This document shows positions 55,663-63,515 of a stretch of DNA of 64,000 nt, piece by piece. The translations under genes were made by a program, and so were the position numbers. Under the pieces are notes generated by a model. The model saw nothing but the letters and a program-made list of their open reading frames with translations, ran no database searches and had not been told where the DNA came from. This stretch comes from Sva-07 sp963743825 (GTDB lineage: Bacteria > Actinomycetota > Acidimicrobiia > Acidimicrobiales > Ilumatobacteraceae): the NCBI GenBank assembly GCA_963743825.1, contig CAVURC010000016.1, positions 1 to 64,000 on the forward strand, given 5' to 3'. Numbering within the stretch: the first letter of the stretch is position 1; every line of letters starts with the position of its first letter.

Positions 55663-56490
55663 TCAGCCGTCGTAGAAGTACGGCTCGTGGAGTCCGACCA
55701 GGTCGCGTTCGCGTCGAGTGACCGCTCGCGCGATCGCGTCGGGCGACAGTTGATTCACTGCGTCGGTCGTACGGATCCGCTGTGCGATGTCGCGCCGGCC
55801 GTAGTGGACCTGCAGGAACAGACGGCCACAACCGCCATTGGCCGGCGTGCCCCGGTGCCACACGTCGGACACGAACAGCGCGACATCGCCGGCCTGACCT
55901 TCCAACAGCACGGGTGCACGACCGTCGTAGCTGAGGTCGGGGTCCTCGATCTGCGACAGGGGTGCGAGCCGACCGGATCGGTGGCTCCCCGGCACCACGG
56001 CGGTCGGTCCGTCCGCCGGCGTGCAGTCCTTCAGGAGCAGGTGGGCGCCGATCGCGAACACGGGATACGGGATGCGGTCGTCCCACTCGACACCCTTCGG
56101 TCGAGGCACGTGCGGGCCGGCATCGCAGTGCCATGAACCACCGGCGAACTCGGGCGGATTGCGCCATGCGGTGTTCGCAATCACGTGGCAGTCGTCGCCG
56201 AGCAGCGGTTCGATCACCGAGAGGATCTCGGGAGTGCCGACCGCCGCCTGTGATCGCGCTCCGTGGTTGAGCATCTCGTAGCGGAACTCGTCCCGATCCG
56301 AGCGGCCCCGCTCGGGATCGCGGGTTGCGAAGGCGTGCTCGATCTCCTCGGTCAGCGCAACGACCTCGTCGGGGCTGAGCACGCCGCGCAGCACGGCGTA
56401 TCCGTCGCGTTCGAGCTGGGCGCTCGCGCTCGGCACCGTCGACTGCTCGGGATCCAACACGGCGAGGTTCTTGCCGACTCGCTTGATCAT
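55663..56490 (-). CDS. phytanoyl-CoA dioxygenase (PhyH)-family protein
   Basis: 275 aa, Fe(II)/2-oxoglutarate oxygenase. HxD in GGSWHCDAGPHVPRP, distal His in FVSDVWHRGTPANGGCGRLF, and the 2OG-binding Arg in CGRLFLQVHYGRRD. N-terminus from ATG 56490 reads MIKRVGKNLAVLDPEQS. 31 nt upstream of the LLM/LDI pair on the same strand, so it may belong to that operon. Confidence 0.84.
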   Translation of the reverse strand: MIKRVGKNLAVLDPEQSTVPSASAQLERDGYAVLRGVLSPDEVVALTEEIEHAFATRDPERGRSDRDEFRYEMLNHGARSQAAVGTPEILSVIEPLLGDDCHVIANTAWRNPPEFAGGSWHCDAGPHVPRPKGVEWDDRIPYPVFAIGAHLLLKDCTPADGPTAVVPGSHRSGRLAPLSQIEDPDLSYDGRAPVLLEGQAGDVALFVSDVWHRGTPANGGCGRLFLQVHYGRRDIAQRIRTTDAVNQLSPDAIARAVTRRERDLVGLHEPYFYDG

Positions 56491-56579
56491 GGTCGGATCA
56501 TCCCACAGCCGTACGGGTGACTCGACCACGAAGCGCATGGGAGGATGGGCAACGTGGCCGACGTGGGGGGCGCCAGCGA

Positions 56580-57797
56580 GTGAACGAACTCGGCAGCTTC
56601 GCCCTCATCGTGCGCGTCGGCCGTGCCCGCGAACTCCGTCGCGTCCTGCTCGCCTACGCCGGTTTCTCGATCAGTGAGTACGCCACCTGGCTGGCCGTAC
56701 TGTTCTATGCGCTCGAGCGCGGCGGGCCGGAGGAGGTCGGCCTCGTTGCCTTCCTTCAGCTCATCCCTGCGGTCCTGGTCACACCGTTCGCCTCCTACGC
56801 CGGCGACCGATTCCGGCCCCACCGCGCGCTCGCTGTCGGCTATGCGGCACAGTCCGCCGCCATGGTCGTGGTCGCCGTTGCGATGCTGTCCGGGAACTGG
56901 TTACTCGTGTACACGGCGAGCGCGGTGGCCGCCTCGGCGATCTCCTTCACCCGTCCGGTGATGGGCTGTCTGCTCCCGACGCTCACCCATACGCCGGCCG
57001 ATCTGATCGGGGCCAACGTCGTCGCCGGGATGATCCAACAGACCGGCGTGTTCCTCGGTCCGCTCCTCGCTGGTGCCGTGATGGTCGTCGCGTCGCCGAC
57101 CGGCGTGTTTGCAGCGTGCGCTGTGATCACCGGTCTCGGGTGCCTCGCGGTGCTGTCCACGCCGGTGCTCGACGAGGAACCGAGCAGGATTCCCGACCTC
57201 GGCGATCTCACCGAGCGGCTGTTCGCCGGGTTCGCCACACTGAGACGGGAGACCCGCGTCCGGATCCTCGTCGGCGTGATCGTGGTCGCCGGACTCGTGA
57301 ATGGCGTTGCCGACGTGCTGTTCGTCACCTTCACCGACGAGCGACTCGACGGCGGTGGCGGCCAAGCCGGACTCCTCGCGGCCTCCTACGGAGTCGGCGG
57401 ATTGGTGGGGGCGATCGCAGTTGCCCGGATCATCCGGAACCGCAATGTCATTCGTGCATTTCTGACGAGCGCCGTGCTGGCGGGTGGCGCGCTCGTCGCG
57501 ATGGCGGCAACCGACGGACTGGGTATGGCCCTGGTGCTCTTCGCAGTGCTCGGCGCCGGCGAGACGTTCCTGAGGCTCGCCGCCTCGGTGACGATCCAAC
57601 GACAGTCCCCGACGGAGGTGCTCGCCCGAGTGTTCGGCGTCGTCGAGGGCGCACAGATGGCGGCCATCGCATGTGGTTCGCTCCTGGTCACGATCTTGGT
57701 GAGCCGGCTCACGGTGAGCGAATCATTCGTCGTGCTCGGTTTCGTGGTGCTGGGGCTCGTCGGGATTCCTGGTCGTGCGATTGCGGTTGTCTGGTGA
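56580..57797 (+). CDS. MFS transporter (probably fused to the next cNMP frame)
   Basis: 405 aa, about 10-12 membrane helices of the major facilitator type (LAYAGFSISEYATWLAVLFY, then AGDRFRPHRALAVGYAAQSA, the loop-2-like motif, and GVIVVAGLVNGVADVLFVTF). The GTG at 56580 gives VNELGSFALIVRVGRARELR. The frame ends at 57797 while the cNMP frame starts at 57775 in +1. Removing one base near 57773 joins GLVGIPG to VRLRLSGDGPPSVDP, making one ~545-aa MFS-cNMP protein, an architecture known in actinobacteria. Confidence 0.82.
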   Translation: MNELGSFALIVRVGRARELRRVLLAYAGFSISEYATWLAVLFYALERGGPEEVGLVAFLQLIPAVLVTPFASYAGDRFRPHRALAVGYAAQSAAMVVVAVAMLSGNWLLVYTASAVAASAISFTRPVMGCLLPTLTHTPADLIGANVVAGMIQQTGVFLGPLLAGAVMVVASPTGVFAACAVITGLGCLAVLSTPVLDEEPSRIPDLGDLTERLFAGFATLRRETRVRILVGVIVVAGLVNGVADVLFVTFTDERLDGGGGQAGLLAASYGVGGLVGAIAVARIIRNRNVIRAFLTSAVLAGGALVAMAATDGLGMALVLFAVLGAGETFLRLAASVTIQRQSPTEVLARVFGVVEGAQMAAIACGSLLVTILVSRLTVSESFVVLGFVVLGLVGIPGRAIAVVW

Positions 57798-58218
57798 CGG
57801 CCCACCGTCCGTCGACCCGGTGATCATCCACCATTTGGTGACCGATCCGGTGTTCGCCGCGCTGCCCGCACCGACGATGGAACGGCTGGGTCGCACGGTG
57901 CAACGCCAACGCGCGTCGACCGGAACTGCGATCGTCGTGCAGGGTGACGTCGGCGACCACTACTTCTTGATCATCCACGGCGAGTTCACCGTGACGAAGG
58001 ACGGTCAAACCGTCAACCACCTCGGGCCGGGACGTTCATTCGGTGAGATCGCCCTGCTGCGCAACGTGCCGCGCACGTCCACCGTCACCGCCGTGACCGA
58101 CGCCGAGCTGTTGGTGATCGATCGGGACGACTTCCTCGAAGCGGTGACGGGTCACCCCCGCAGCCTCACGACCGCCCGAGCGATCGCCGCCGAACACGTC
58201 GGCCCCCTCGACGAGTGA
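57775..58218 (+). CDS. cyclic nucleotide-binding domain, C-terminal part of the MFS protein or separate
   Basis: 147 aa. CNMP barrel VTDPVFAALPAPTMERLGRT, QGDVGDHYFLIIHGEFTVTK, and GRSFGEIALLRNVPRTSTVT with the FGEIALL cassette and Arg that contact the cyclic phosphate, the most canonical cassette of the four CNMP domains in this window. It overlaps the MFS frame by 23 nt and most likely belongs to it. It could gate transport by cAMP or cGMP. Confidence 0.8.
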   Translation: MRLRLSGDGPPSVDPVIIHHLVTDPVFAALPAPTMERLGRTVQRQRASTGTAIVVQGDVGDHYFLIIHGEFTVTKDGQTVNHLGPGRSFGEIALLRNVPRTSTVTAVTDAELLVIDRDDFLEAVTGHPRSLTTARAIAAEHVGPLDE

Positions 58219-58252
58219 CGTACACGATGTGTCAGACACATCGTGTACGTCA
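58216..58252. terminator. perfect palindrome made of both stop codons
   Basis: 37-nt palindrome with 18-nt arms TGACGTACACGATGTGTC and GACACATCGTGTACGTCA around one base. Its outer ends TGA and TCA are the stop codons of the two convergent genes. It has a GTCAGAC core and is the cleanest member of that family. Likely a two-way terminator. Confidence 0.8.
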
Positions 58253-59701
58253 GTGGACGAGGACGTTGCGGAACTGCCAGGGATCGTCGGGATCGATGTC
58301 CTCGTCGAACAGGCCCGGTCGATTCGTGAGCGGTGTCCAGTCGGTGTAGTAGCCGGCAACCGTGCCGAGGTAGGGGCGCTGGATCTCGAGACACCGGCGA
58401 TGGTCCATGTCGTCGGTCTCGACGATGCCGGCGTCGGGGTTCTCGAGGGCCCACACCATTCCGGCCAGCACGGCCGAGGTGACCTGGAGACCGGTGGCGT
58501 TCTGATGCGGCGCCAATGCCCGAGCTTCTTCGATCGTGAGTTGCGACCCGAACCAGAACGCGTTGCGTTCGTGCCCGTAGAGCAGCATGCCCAACTCGTC
58601 GCGTCCGTCGACGATCTCGTCCTCGTCGAGCACGTGCTGCTCCGACGGCCAACGCCCGGCCGCACCGAACAGTTCGTGGAACGAGAGCACCGCGTCGTTG
58701 CACGGGTGGTAGGCGTAATGGCAGGTCGGGCGGAATTCGGCCGAGCCGTCGGCCGCGCGGACCGTGAAGAAGTCGGGAATCGAGAGCGCTTCGTTGTGGG
58801 TCACGAGGAACCCGTACTGCTCGCCGTGCGACGGACACCACGTGCGTACCCGCGTCTCGGCGCCCGGTTGTTCCAGGAAGATCCCGGGGGCCGACGCGTC
58901 GTCGAAGGTGCGGGCGTTGTCGGGCATCCAGTTCTCGTGGGTGCCCCAGCCGAGCTCAGCAGGCTGCAGCCCTTCGGAAATGAACCCGTCGACCGACCAC
59001 GTGTTCCAGAACGTGTCGATCGGCTTCGGGAGGCGCGTTCGCTGGGTGTCGCGCTCGGCGATGTGGATGCCGCGGACACCGATCGTGCGCATGTACTCGG
59101 CCCAGCCGGCGCTGTCGCCGACCGCCGGTTCCGCGACGTCGACGCCGAGATCGGAGGCGAGGGTGACCAGCGCCTCCTTGACGAACCACGACACCATCCC
59201 GGGGTTCGCGCCACAGCACGAAATGGCGGTGGTACCGCCGGGCGACTGCCGGCGCTCGTCGATCACGGTCGAACGCAACGCCTGGTTGGTCCGCGTGGCG
59301 TTGTCGGTTTCCTTGTCGTAGTAGAAGCCCGGCCACGGCTCGACGACGGTGTCGATGTACAGCACGCCGAGCTCCCGACACAACCGCATGATGTCGAGCG
59401 ACGACGTGTCGACCGACAAGTTCACGCAGAATCCCTGCCCCTCCCCCTCGGTCAGCAGCGGCGTCAGCAGATCACGGTAGTTCTCGACCGTCACCGCGGT
59501 CTGGATGAACTCCAAGCCGTACTCCTCGACGATCCCCCGGTCGCGGTCGTCGGGTTCCACGACGACGGCGCGGGTCCGGTCGAAGTCGAGATGGCGATCG
59601 ATGAGCGGCAGTGTGCCGCGCCCGATCGACCCGAATCCGATCATCACGATCGGCCCCGACACACTCGCGTGGACGGTCTGGTGTGCGTTCGTCGACGTCA
59701 T
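58250..59701 (-). CDS. hss: homospermidine synthase
   Basis: 483 aa. NAD-dependent enzyme forming homospermidine from putrescine or spermidine and putrescine. Rossmann motif IVMIGFGSIGRGTLPLIDRH, then ISCCGANPGMVSWFVKEALV, WGTHENWMPDNARTFDD, and WCPSHGEQYGFLVTHNEALS. The length is right for the family. AAAGG lies upstream of the ATG. A polyamine function next to ethanolamine ammonia-lyase genes suggests amine metabolism. Confidence 0.9.
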   Translation of the reverse strand: MTSTNAHQTVHASVSGPIVMIGFGSIGRGTLPLIDRHLDFDRTRAVVVEPDDRDRGIVEEYGLEFIQTAVTVENYRDLLTPLLTEGEGQGFCVNLSVDTSSLDIMRLCRELGVLYIDTVVEPWPGFYYDKETDNATRTNQALRSTVIDERRQSPGGTTAISCCGANPGMVSWFVKEALVTLASDLGVDVAEPAVGDSAGWAEYMRTIGVRGIHIAERDTQRTRLPKPIDTFWNTWSVDGFISEGLQPAELGWGTHENWMPDNARTFDDASAPGIFLEQPGAETRVRTWCPSHGEQYGFLVTHNEALSIPDFFTVRAADGSAEFRPTCHYAYHPCNDAVLSFHELFGAAGRWPSEQHVLDEDEIVDGRDELGMLLYGHERNAFWFGSQLTIEEARALAPHQNATGLQVTSAVLAGMVWALENPDAGIVETDDMDHRRCLEIQRPYLGTVAGYYTDWTPLTNRPGLFDEDIDPDDPWQFRNVLVH

Positions 59702-59743
59702 GGAGGACCTTTCGGTGATGACCGGACGGCTCCCGGCGGCCGG

Positions 59744-60514
59744 TCAGGCTAGCTGGGTCGGCTCGATCGGCGATACCGAGTCGAGAACGTCTGTCGGGTC
59801 CTCGTCGTGGAGGCCGATACCCGACAGGCCCTGCATCGAGGCTCGACGGGAGAGGCCGACGATCCGGTGCGCGGCCTCGTCGATCGAGAGGCCGCGGTCG
59901 TGGATGTTCGACACGCAGTTGCGCTGCGCATCGGTCCGATCGAGGGCCGGTTCGAACGTCACGTACGCGCCGATGCTCTCGGACACCGACAACCCGGGCC
60001 GTTCGCCGATCAACACCACGACGAGTCGCGCTCCGAGGGTGACGCCCACGTCGTCGCCGACGGCGACGCGACCGTTGGCGACGACCGCGACCGGGGCGAT
60101 CGACCAGTCGTCCAGCCGTTCGAGGATGGCATCGACGAGGGGCGGACCGTCTCGTTCGATCGCGAGCGGCGACAGTCCGTCGCACACGACGATCGCCAGG
60201 TCGTACGGGTGGGCGGCGAGCGCTCGAAGGGCGCCACGCGAGTGCTCCGCCAGGACACGACCGAGATCCGGCCGCCGGATGTACTCCTCGCGTGATGCCG
60301 CCGCCGACGACAGTGCGACCGCCGCATGTCCCGCGCCGGTGAGCGCGTCGACCAGTCGATGAACGTCGAACTCCTGGTTGACAGCGTCGCGGGCTCGAGC
60401 GTGATCTGCGCGGAACTGGAGGCGCGCCGCGGTCGTCAGACTCCCGCCCGCTCTGCCGAGCGCAACCCGAGCTGGGGTGATCGCTCGGATCGCATCCCAC
60501 GATTCGGGGTTCAT
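59744..60514 (-). CDS. eutC: ethanolamine ammonia-lyase small subunit
   Basis: 256 aa. With EutB it forms the B12-dependent lyase that turns ethanolamine into acetaldehyde and ammonia. LGRAGGSLTTAARLQFRADH, the B12-contact region RLVVVLIGERPGLSVSESIG, and C-terminal RNCVSNIHDRGLSIDEAAHR. The ATG overlaps the eutB stop. No microcompartment shell genes or eutA reactivase lie nearby. Confidence 0.92.
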   Translation of the reverse strand: MNPESWDAIRAITPARVALGRAGGSLTTAARLQFRADHARARDAVNQEFDVHRLVDALTGAGHAAVALSSAAASREEYIRRPDLGRVLAEHSRGALRALAAHPYDLAIVVCDGLSPLAIERDGPPLVDAILERLDDWSIAPVAVVANGRVAVGDDVGVTLGARLVVVLIGERPGLSVSESIGAYVTFEPALDRTDAQRNCVSNIHDRGLSIDEAAHRIVGLSRRASMQGLSGIGLHDEDPTDVLDSVSPIEPTQLA

Positions 60515-61929
60515 CTCGACGGGTCCGGCCCGGCATGGTCGAGGGCGGCCAGCAGCGCGGGGACGTCGTTCGCCTGACGCAACCGACCACGGTCGTCGGT
60601 CACGCCCATCTTGCAGAGCCAGTCGTCGAACTCGGGTGCCGGGCGGAGTCCGAGCAGTTGGCGGACGTACTGCGCGTCGTGGAACGACGTGGACTGGTAG
60701 CCGAGCATCACGTCGTCGGCGCCGGGAACACCCATGATGAAGTTGCACCCCGCTGTTGCCAGCAGTGTCAGCAGCACGTCCATGTCGTCCTGGTCGGCGT
60801 CCATGTGGTTCGTGTAGCAGACGTCGCAACCCATCGGAAGACCGAGGAGCTTGCCGCTGAAGTGATCCTCGAGACCGGCGCGGATCACCTGCTTGCCGTC
60901 GAGGAGATACTCGGGGCCGATGAATCCGACGACGGTGTTGACGAGCAGCGGGTCGAACTGGCGTGCAACGCCGTAGGCCCGAGCTTCGAGCGTCTGCTGA
61001 TCGACGCCGTGATGGCCCCCGGCGGACAGACACGAACCCTGGCCCGTCTCGAAGTACATCACCTGCGACCCACCGCGGTGCAACGACAGTGCCGCCTCAC
61101 GGGCCTCCGCGAGCAGGTCCAGCGTGACACCGAAGGATCGATTCGTCGCCTCGGTACCAGCGATCGACTGGAAGACGAGATCGACGGGGGCTCCTTCCTC
61201 GATGCAGCGCAAGGTGGTGGTGACGTGAGTGAGCACGCACGACTGCGTCGGGATCGCGAAGCGACTGATCACGTCGTCGAGGATTTCGAGCAGACGTCGA
61301 CAGTGCTCCGGCGAGTCCAGTGCCGGGTTGACACCGATGACGGCGTCGCCGCATCCGTACGACAGCCCGTCGATCACCGAGGCCAGGATGCCGAGCGGAT
61401 CGTCGGTGGGATGGTTCGGTTGGAGCCGCACCGACAACCGCCCCGGCAGACCGATCGTCGAGCGAAACGCCGTGACCTTCGTGCACTTGCTCGCCACGAG
61501 CACCAGGTCCTGGTTGCCCATCACCTTGCTGACCGCGGCGACCATCTCCGGCGTGAGCCCCCACGCGATCGACGCCAGATCGTCGGTGGTGGTGTCGTAC
61601 GAGAGCAGCCAGTCGCGGAACTCGCCCACGCACATCGAGCGCACCGGCGCGAATGCCTCGGGGTCGTGCTGCTCGAGGATCAGGCGGCTGACGTCGTCGA
61701 TCTCCCACGGGACGATCGGGTCGTCGAGAAACGCGGCGAGTGGCACCTCGGCGAGGCAGAGTTGCGCGGCGACGCGCTCCTGTCGTGACTGCGCCGCGAT
61801 CCCCGCGAGTTCATCACCGGATCGGTGTGGTGATGCCTTGGCGAGCAGCGTGCGCAGGTCGCCGAAGGAGTACGACCTCCCCGCCAACGTGACACCGAAC
61901 GCTGGAGGCACGTCGCGAGCGTAGTTCAC
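60511..61929 (-). CDS. eutB: ethanolamine ammonia-lyase large subunit
   Basis: 472 aa, the catalytic TIM-barrel subunit. VRLQPNHPTDDPLGILASVI, IGVNPALDSPEHCRRLLEIL, VMYFETGQGSCLSAGGHHGV, and PMGCDVCYTNHMDADQDDMD are highly conserved EutB stretches. I start at the GTG 61929 (VNYARDVPPAFGVTLAGRSY); a TTG at 61938 is possible. Divergent from a TetR gene whose operator-like site lies between them. Confidence 0.93.
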   Translation of the reverse strand: MNYARDVPPAFGVTLAGRSYSFGDLRTLLAKASPHRSGDELAGIAAQSRQERVAAQLCLAEVPLAAFLDDPIVPWEIDDVSRLILEQHDPEAFAPVRSMCVGEFRDWLLSYDTTTDDLASIAWGLTPEMVAAVSKVMGNQDLVLVASKCTKVTAFRSTIGLPGRLSVRLQPNHPTDDPLGILASVIDGLSYGCGDAVIGVNPALDSPEHCRRLLEILDDVISRFAIPTQSCVLTHVTTTLRCIEEGAPVDLVFQSIAGTEATNRSFGVTLDLLAEAREAALSLHRGGSQVMYFETGQGSCLSAGGHHGVDQQTLEARAYGVARQFDPLLVNTVVGFIGPEYLLDGKQVIRAGLEDHFSGKLLGLPMGCDVCYTNHMDADQDDMDVLLTLLATAGCNFIMGVPGADDVMLGYQSTSFHDAQYVRQLLGLRPAPEFDDWLCKMGVTDDRGRLRQANDVPALLAALDHAGPDPSR

Positions 61930-61949
61930 GCCCGGCAACTGCTCGTCGG

Positions 61950-61965
61950 AGTGATCACTACGATC
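61950..61965. promoter_or_regulatory. candidate TetR operator
   Basis: AGTGATCACTACGATC, with the perfect 10-nt palindrome AGTGATCACT at 61950-61959. It resembles the palindrome at 63417-63434 (AGTGATGACTACAA). Confidence 0.5.
61959..61964 (+). promoter_or_regulatory. TANNNT box before the TetR gene
   Basis: TACGAT ends 8 nt before the ATG at 61973 and overlaps the operator-like palindrome, as expected for self-repression. Confidence 0.4.
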
Positions 61966-61972
61966 GACCCCG

Positions 61973-62509
61973 ATGGGTCACAAGCACAGCAAGGACGACA
62001 TCCTGCAGGGAGCGCTCGATGCCGTGTTCGACGAAGGCCTCAGCCAGCTCACGTTCGGGCGGCTTGCGAAGCGCCTGGGGATCAGCGACCGCATCGTCGT
62101 GTACTACTTCCCGACCAAGGACGATCTCATCACCGAGGTGATGAGTGCGGTCGGCGTGCGGCTGCAGGTGACCCTGGCCGAGGCGTTCACCGCTGCGGCT
62201 GCCGACCACGTCGAACTCGCCCGCACCGCGTGGCCGGTCCTCGCCCATCGCGATGCCGATCCGATCTTCGCGCTGTTCTTCGAGGCGAACGGGCTCGCGG
62301 CAGCCGGCCGTGAGCCGTACCGCCGGGTGGTGACAGGGCTCGTCGATGCCTGGATCGAGTGGCTGGCGACGTTCTTCGCCGGTGAACCTGCGGCCCGACG
62401 CGCCGAGTCCGAAGCTGCGATCGCGCTGCTCGACGGCCTCCTCCTGGTTCGCCAGCTCGCAGGCCCCGAGGCTGCCGATCGGGCCGCCGCACGCCTCGGC
62501 GTCGCCTGA
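61973..62509 (+). CDS. TetR-family regulator
   Basis: 178 aa, intact. HTH: ILQGALDAVFDEGLSQLTFG then LAKRLGISDRIVVYYFPTKD. The ligand domain includes PIFALFFEANGLAAAGREPY. It is divergent from eutB and convergent with an alpha/beta hydrolase gene; similar palindromes precede itself and that hydrolase, so both may be its targets. Confidence 0.85.
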   Translation: MGHKHSKDDILQGALDAVFDEGLSQLTFGRLAKRLGISDRIVVYYFPTKDDLITEVMSAVGVRLQVTLAEAFTAAAADHVELARTAWPVLAHRDADPIFALFFEANGLAAAGREPYRRVVTGLVDAWIEWLATFFAGEPAARRAESEAAIALLDGLLLVRQLAGPEAADRAAARLGVA

Positions 62510-62520
62510 TCGTCGTCGAC

Positions 62521-63403
62521 TCAGTACTGGCCGGTCAGTACCGGCAGCAGTGCCTGCGCGACCTCGGCCGGCCGCTCCTCGTGGGAGAACACGCGGGCGC
62601 CGTGGATCGTCGCGAGCCGGGCGTCGGGGAAGGTGCCGACCATCTCCCGGGCGCGCTCGATCGGGAAGAACGGATCCCGGTCGCCCCACACGAGCTGCAC
62701 CGGGACCCCGATCCGTCGATGGATGCCGGCCAGGTCGCGGACGTGCTGGTAGTCGAAGGTGCGCAGCAGCCGCACCGCAGCCTGCCGACGCTCGGGGATG
62801 TCGTGGAGCGGTCGCAGGAAGAACTCGTCGAACTCGCCGTCGAGCAGTGACCTGTCGGCGAATGCGCCGCCCGAACACGAACTCGTTGCGGCGCACGCGC
62901 GGTTGTCCGGCCGCCCAGCCGAGCGCCGAGCCGAGCCCCGGAGTGTGCCTCGCCGCGAGGAACATCCGGAACCGCCAGTTCGATCCTTGCGGCTGCTCGG
63001 TGTCGATCAGACCCATGGCCCGCAGCCGCGGATCGCCGACCATCGCGTGGCGGGCGATCAGCCCGCCGCTGTCATGGCCGACGACTGCGACCTCGTCGAG
63101 TTCCAGCAGGTCGACGACGCGGCCGACGCTGCGGATGTGTTGGTCGATGGTGAGCGTCGTGGTGGCGTCGAACCGGCTCGAGCCGGCGCCGGGGAGGTCG
63201 ATCAGGTGGCAGGTGACATGGTCGACCAGGTGCGGGAGGAGGGTGCGGAACGTCGCCCCGCTCACGGGCCAACCGTGGACGAACAACACGTCGGGCCCGC
63301 TGCCGACCCGGCGATGGGCGACCTCGCCCGCACCGACGTCGAGGAAGCGGTCGGGCGCTCGCCGGAACAGATCGGCGGCATCGGACGGCGTGAGCGTGGT
63401 CAC
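62521..63403 (-). CDS. alpha/beta hydrolase (one apparent frameshift)
   Basis: About 294 aa. DVLFVHGWPVSGATFRTLLP (oxyanion HGWP), the nucleophile Asp in VAVVGHDSGGLIARHAM (G-x-D-x-G), so it is the haloalkane dehalogenase/epoxide hydrolase/haloacetate type, and the C-terminal LVWGDRDPFFPIERAREMVG. A +1 shift at about 62878 breaks it; dropping one G from TTCGGGCGGC gives FGGAFADRSLLDGEF. GTG start with AGGAG. A palindrome lies 14 nt upstream. Confidence 0.82.
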
Positions 63404-63416
63404 GGGAATCTCCTGG

Positions 63417-63434
63417 TTGTAGTGATGACTACAA
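63417..63434. promoter_or_regulatory. perfect palindrome, candidate TetR operator
   Basis: TTGTAGTGATGACTACAA, 7-nt arms and 4-nt centre, 14 nt before the hydrolase GTG. It shares the AGTGAT.ACTAC core with the site at 61950. Confidence 0.6.
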
Positions 63435-63503
63435 TCTAATCCGGGACACCACCCCGGTCAACCCCGCGTCTCATTCAGGTGCTCGCGGGTGGGAGCCGCG
63501 TCG

Positions 63504-63509
63504 TAGGGT
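63504..63509 (+). promoter_or_regulatory. TANNNT box before the aldo/keto reductase
   Basis: TAGGGT ends 6 nt before the ATG at 63516. Confidence 0.4.
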
Positions 63510-63515
63510 CCGAAC

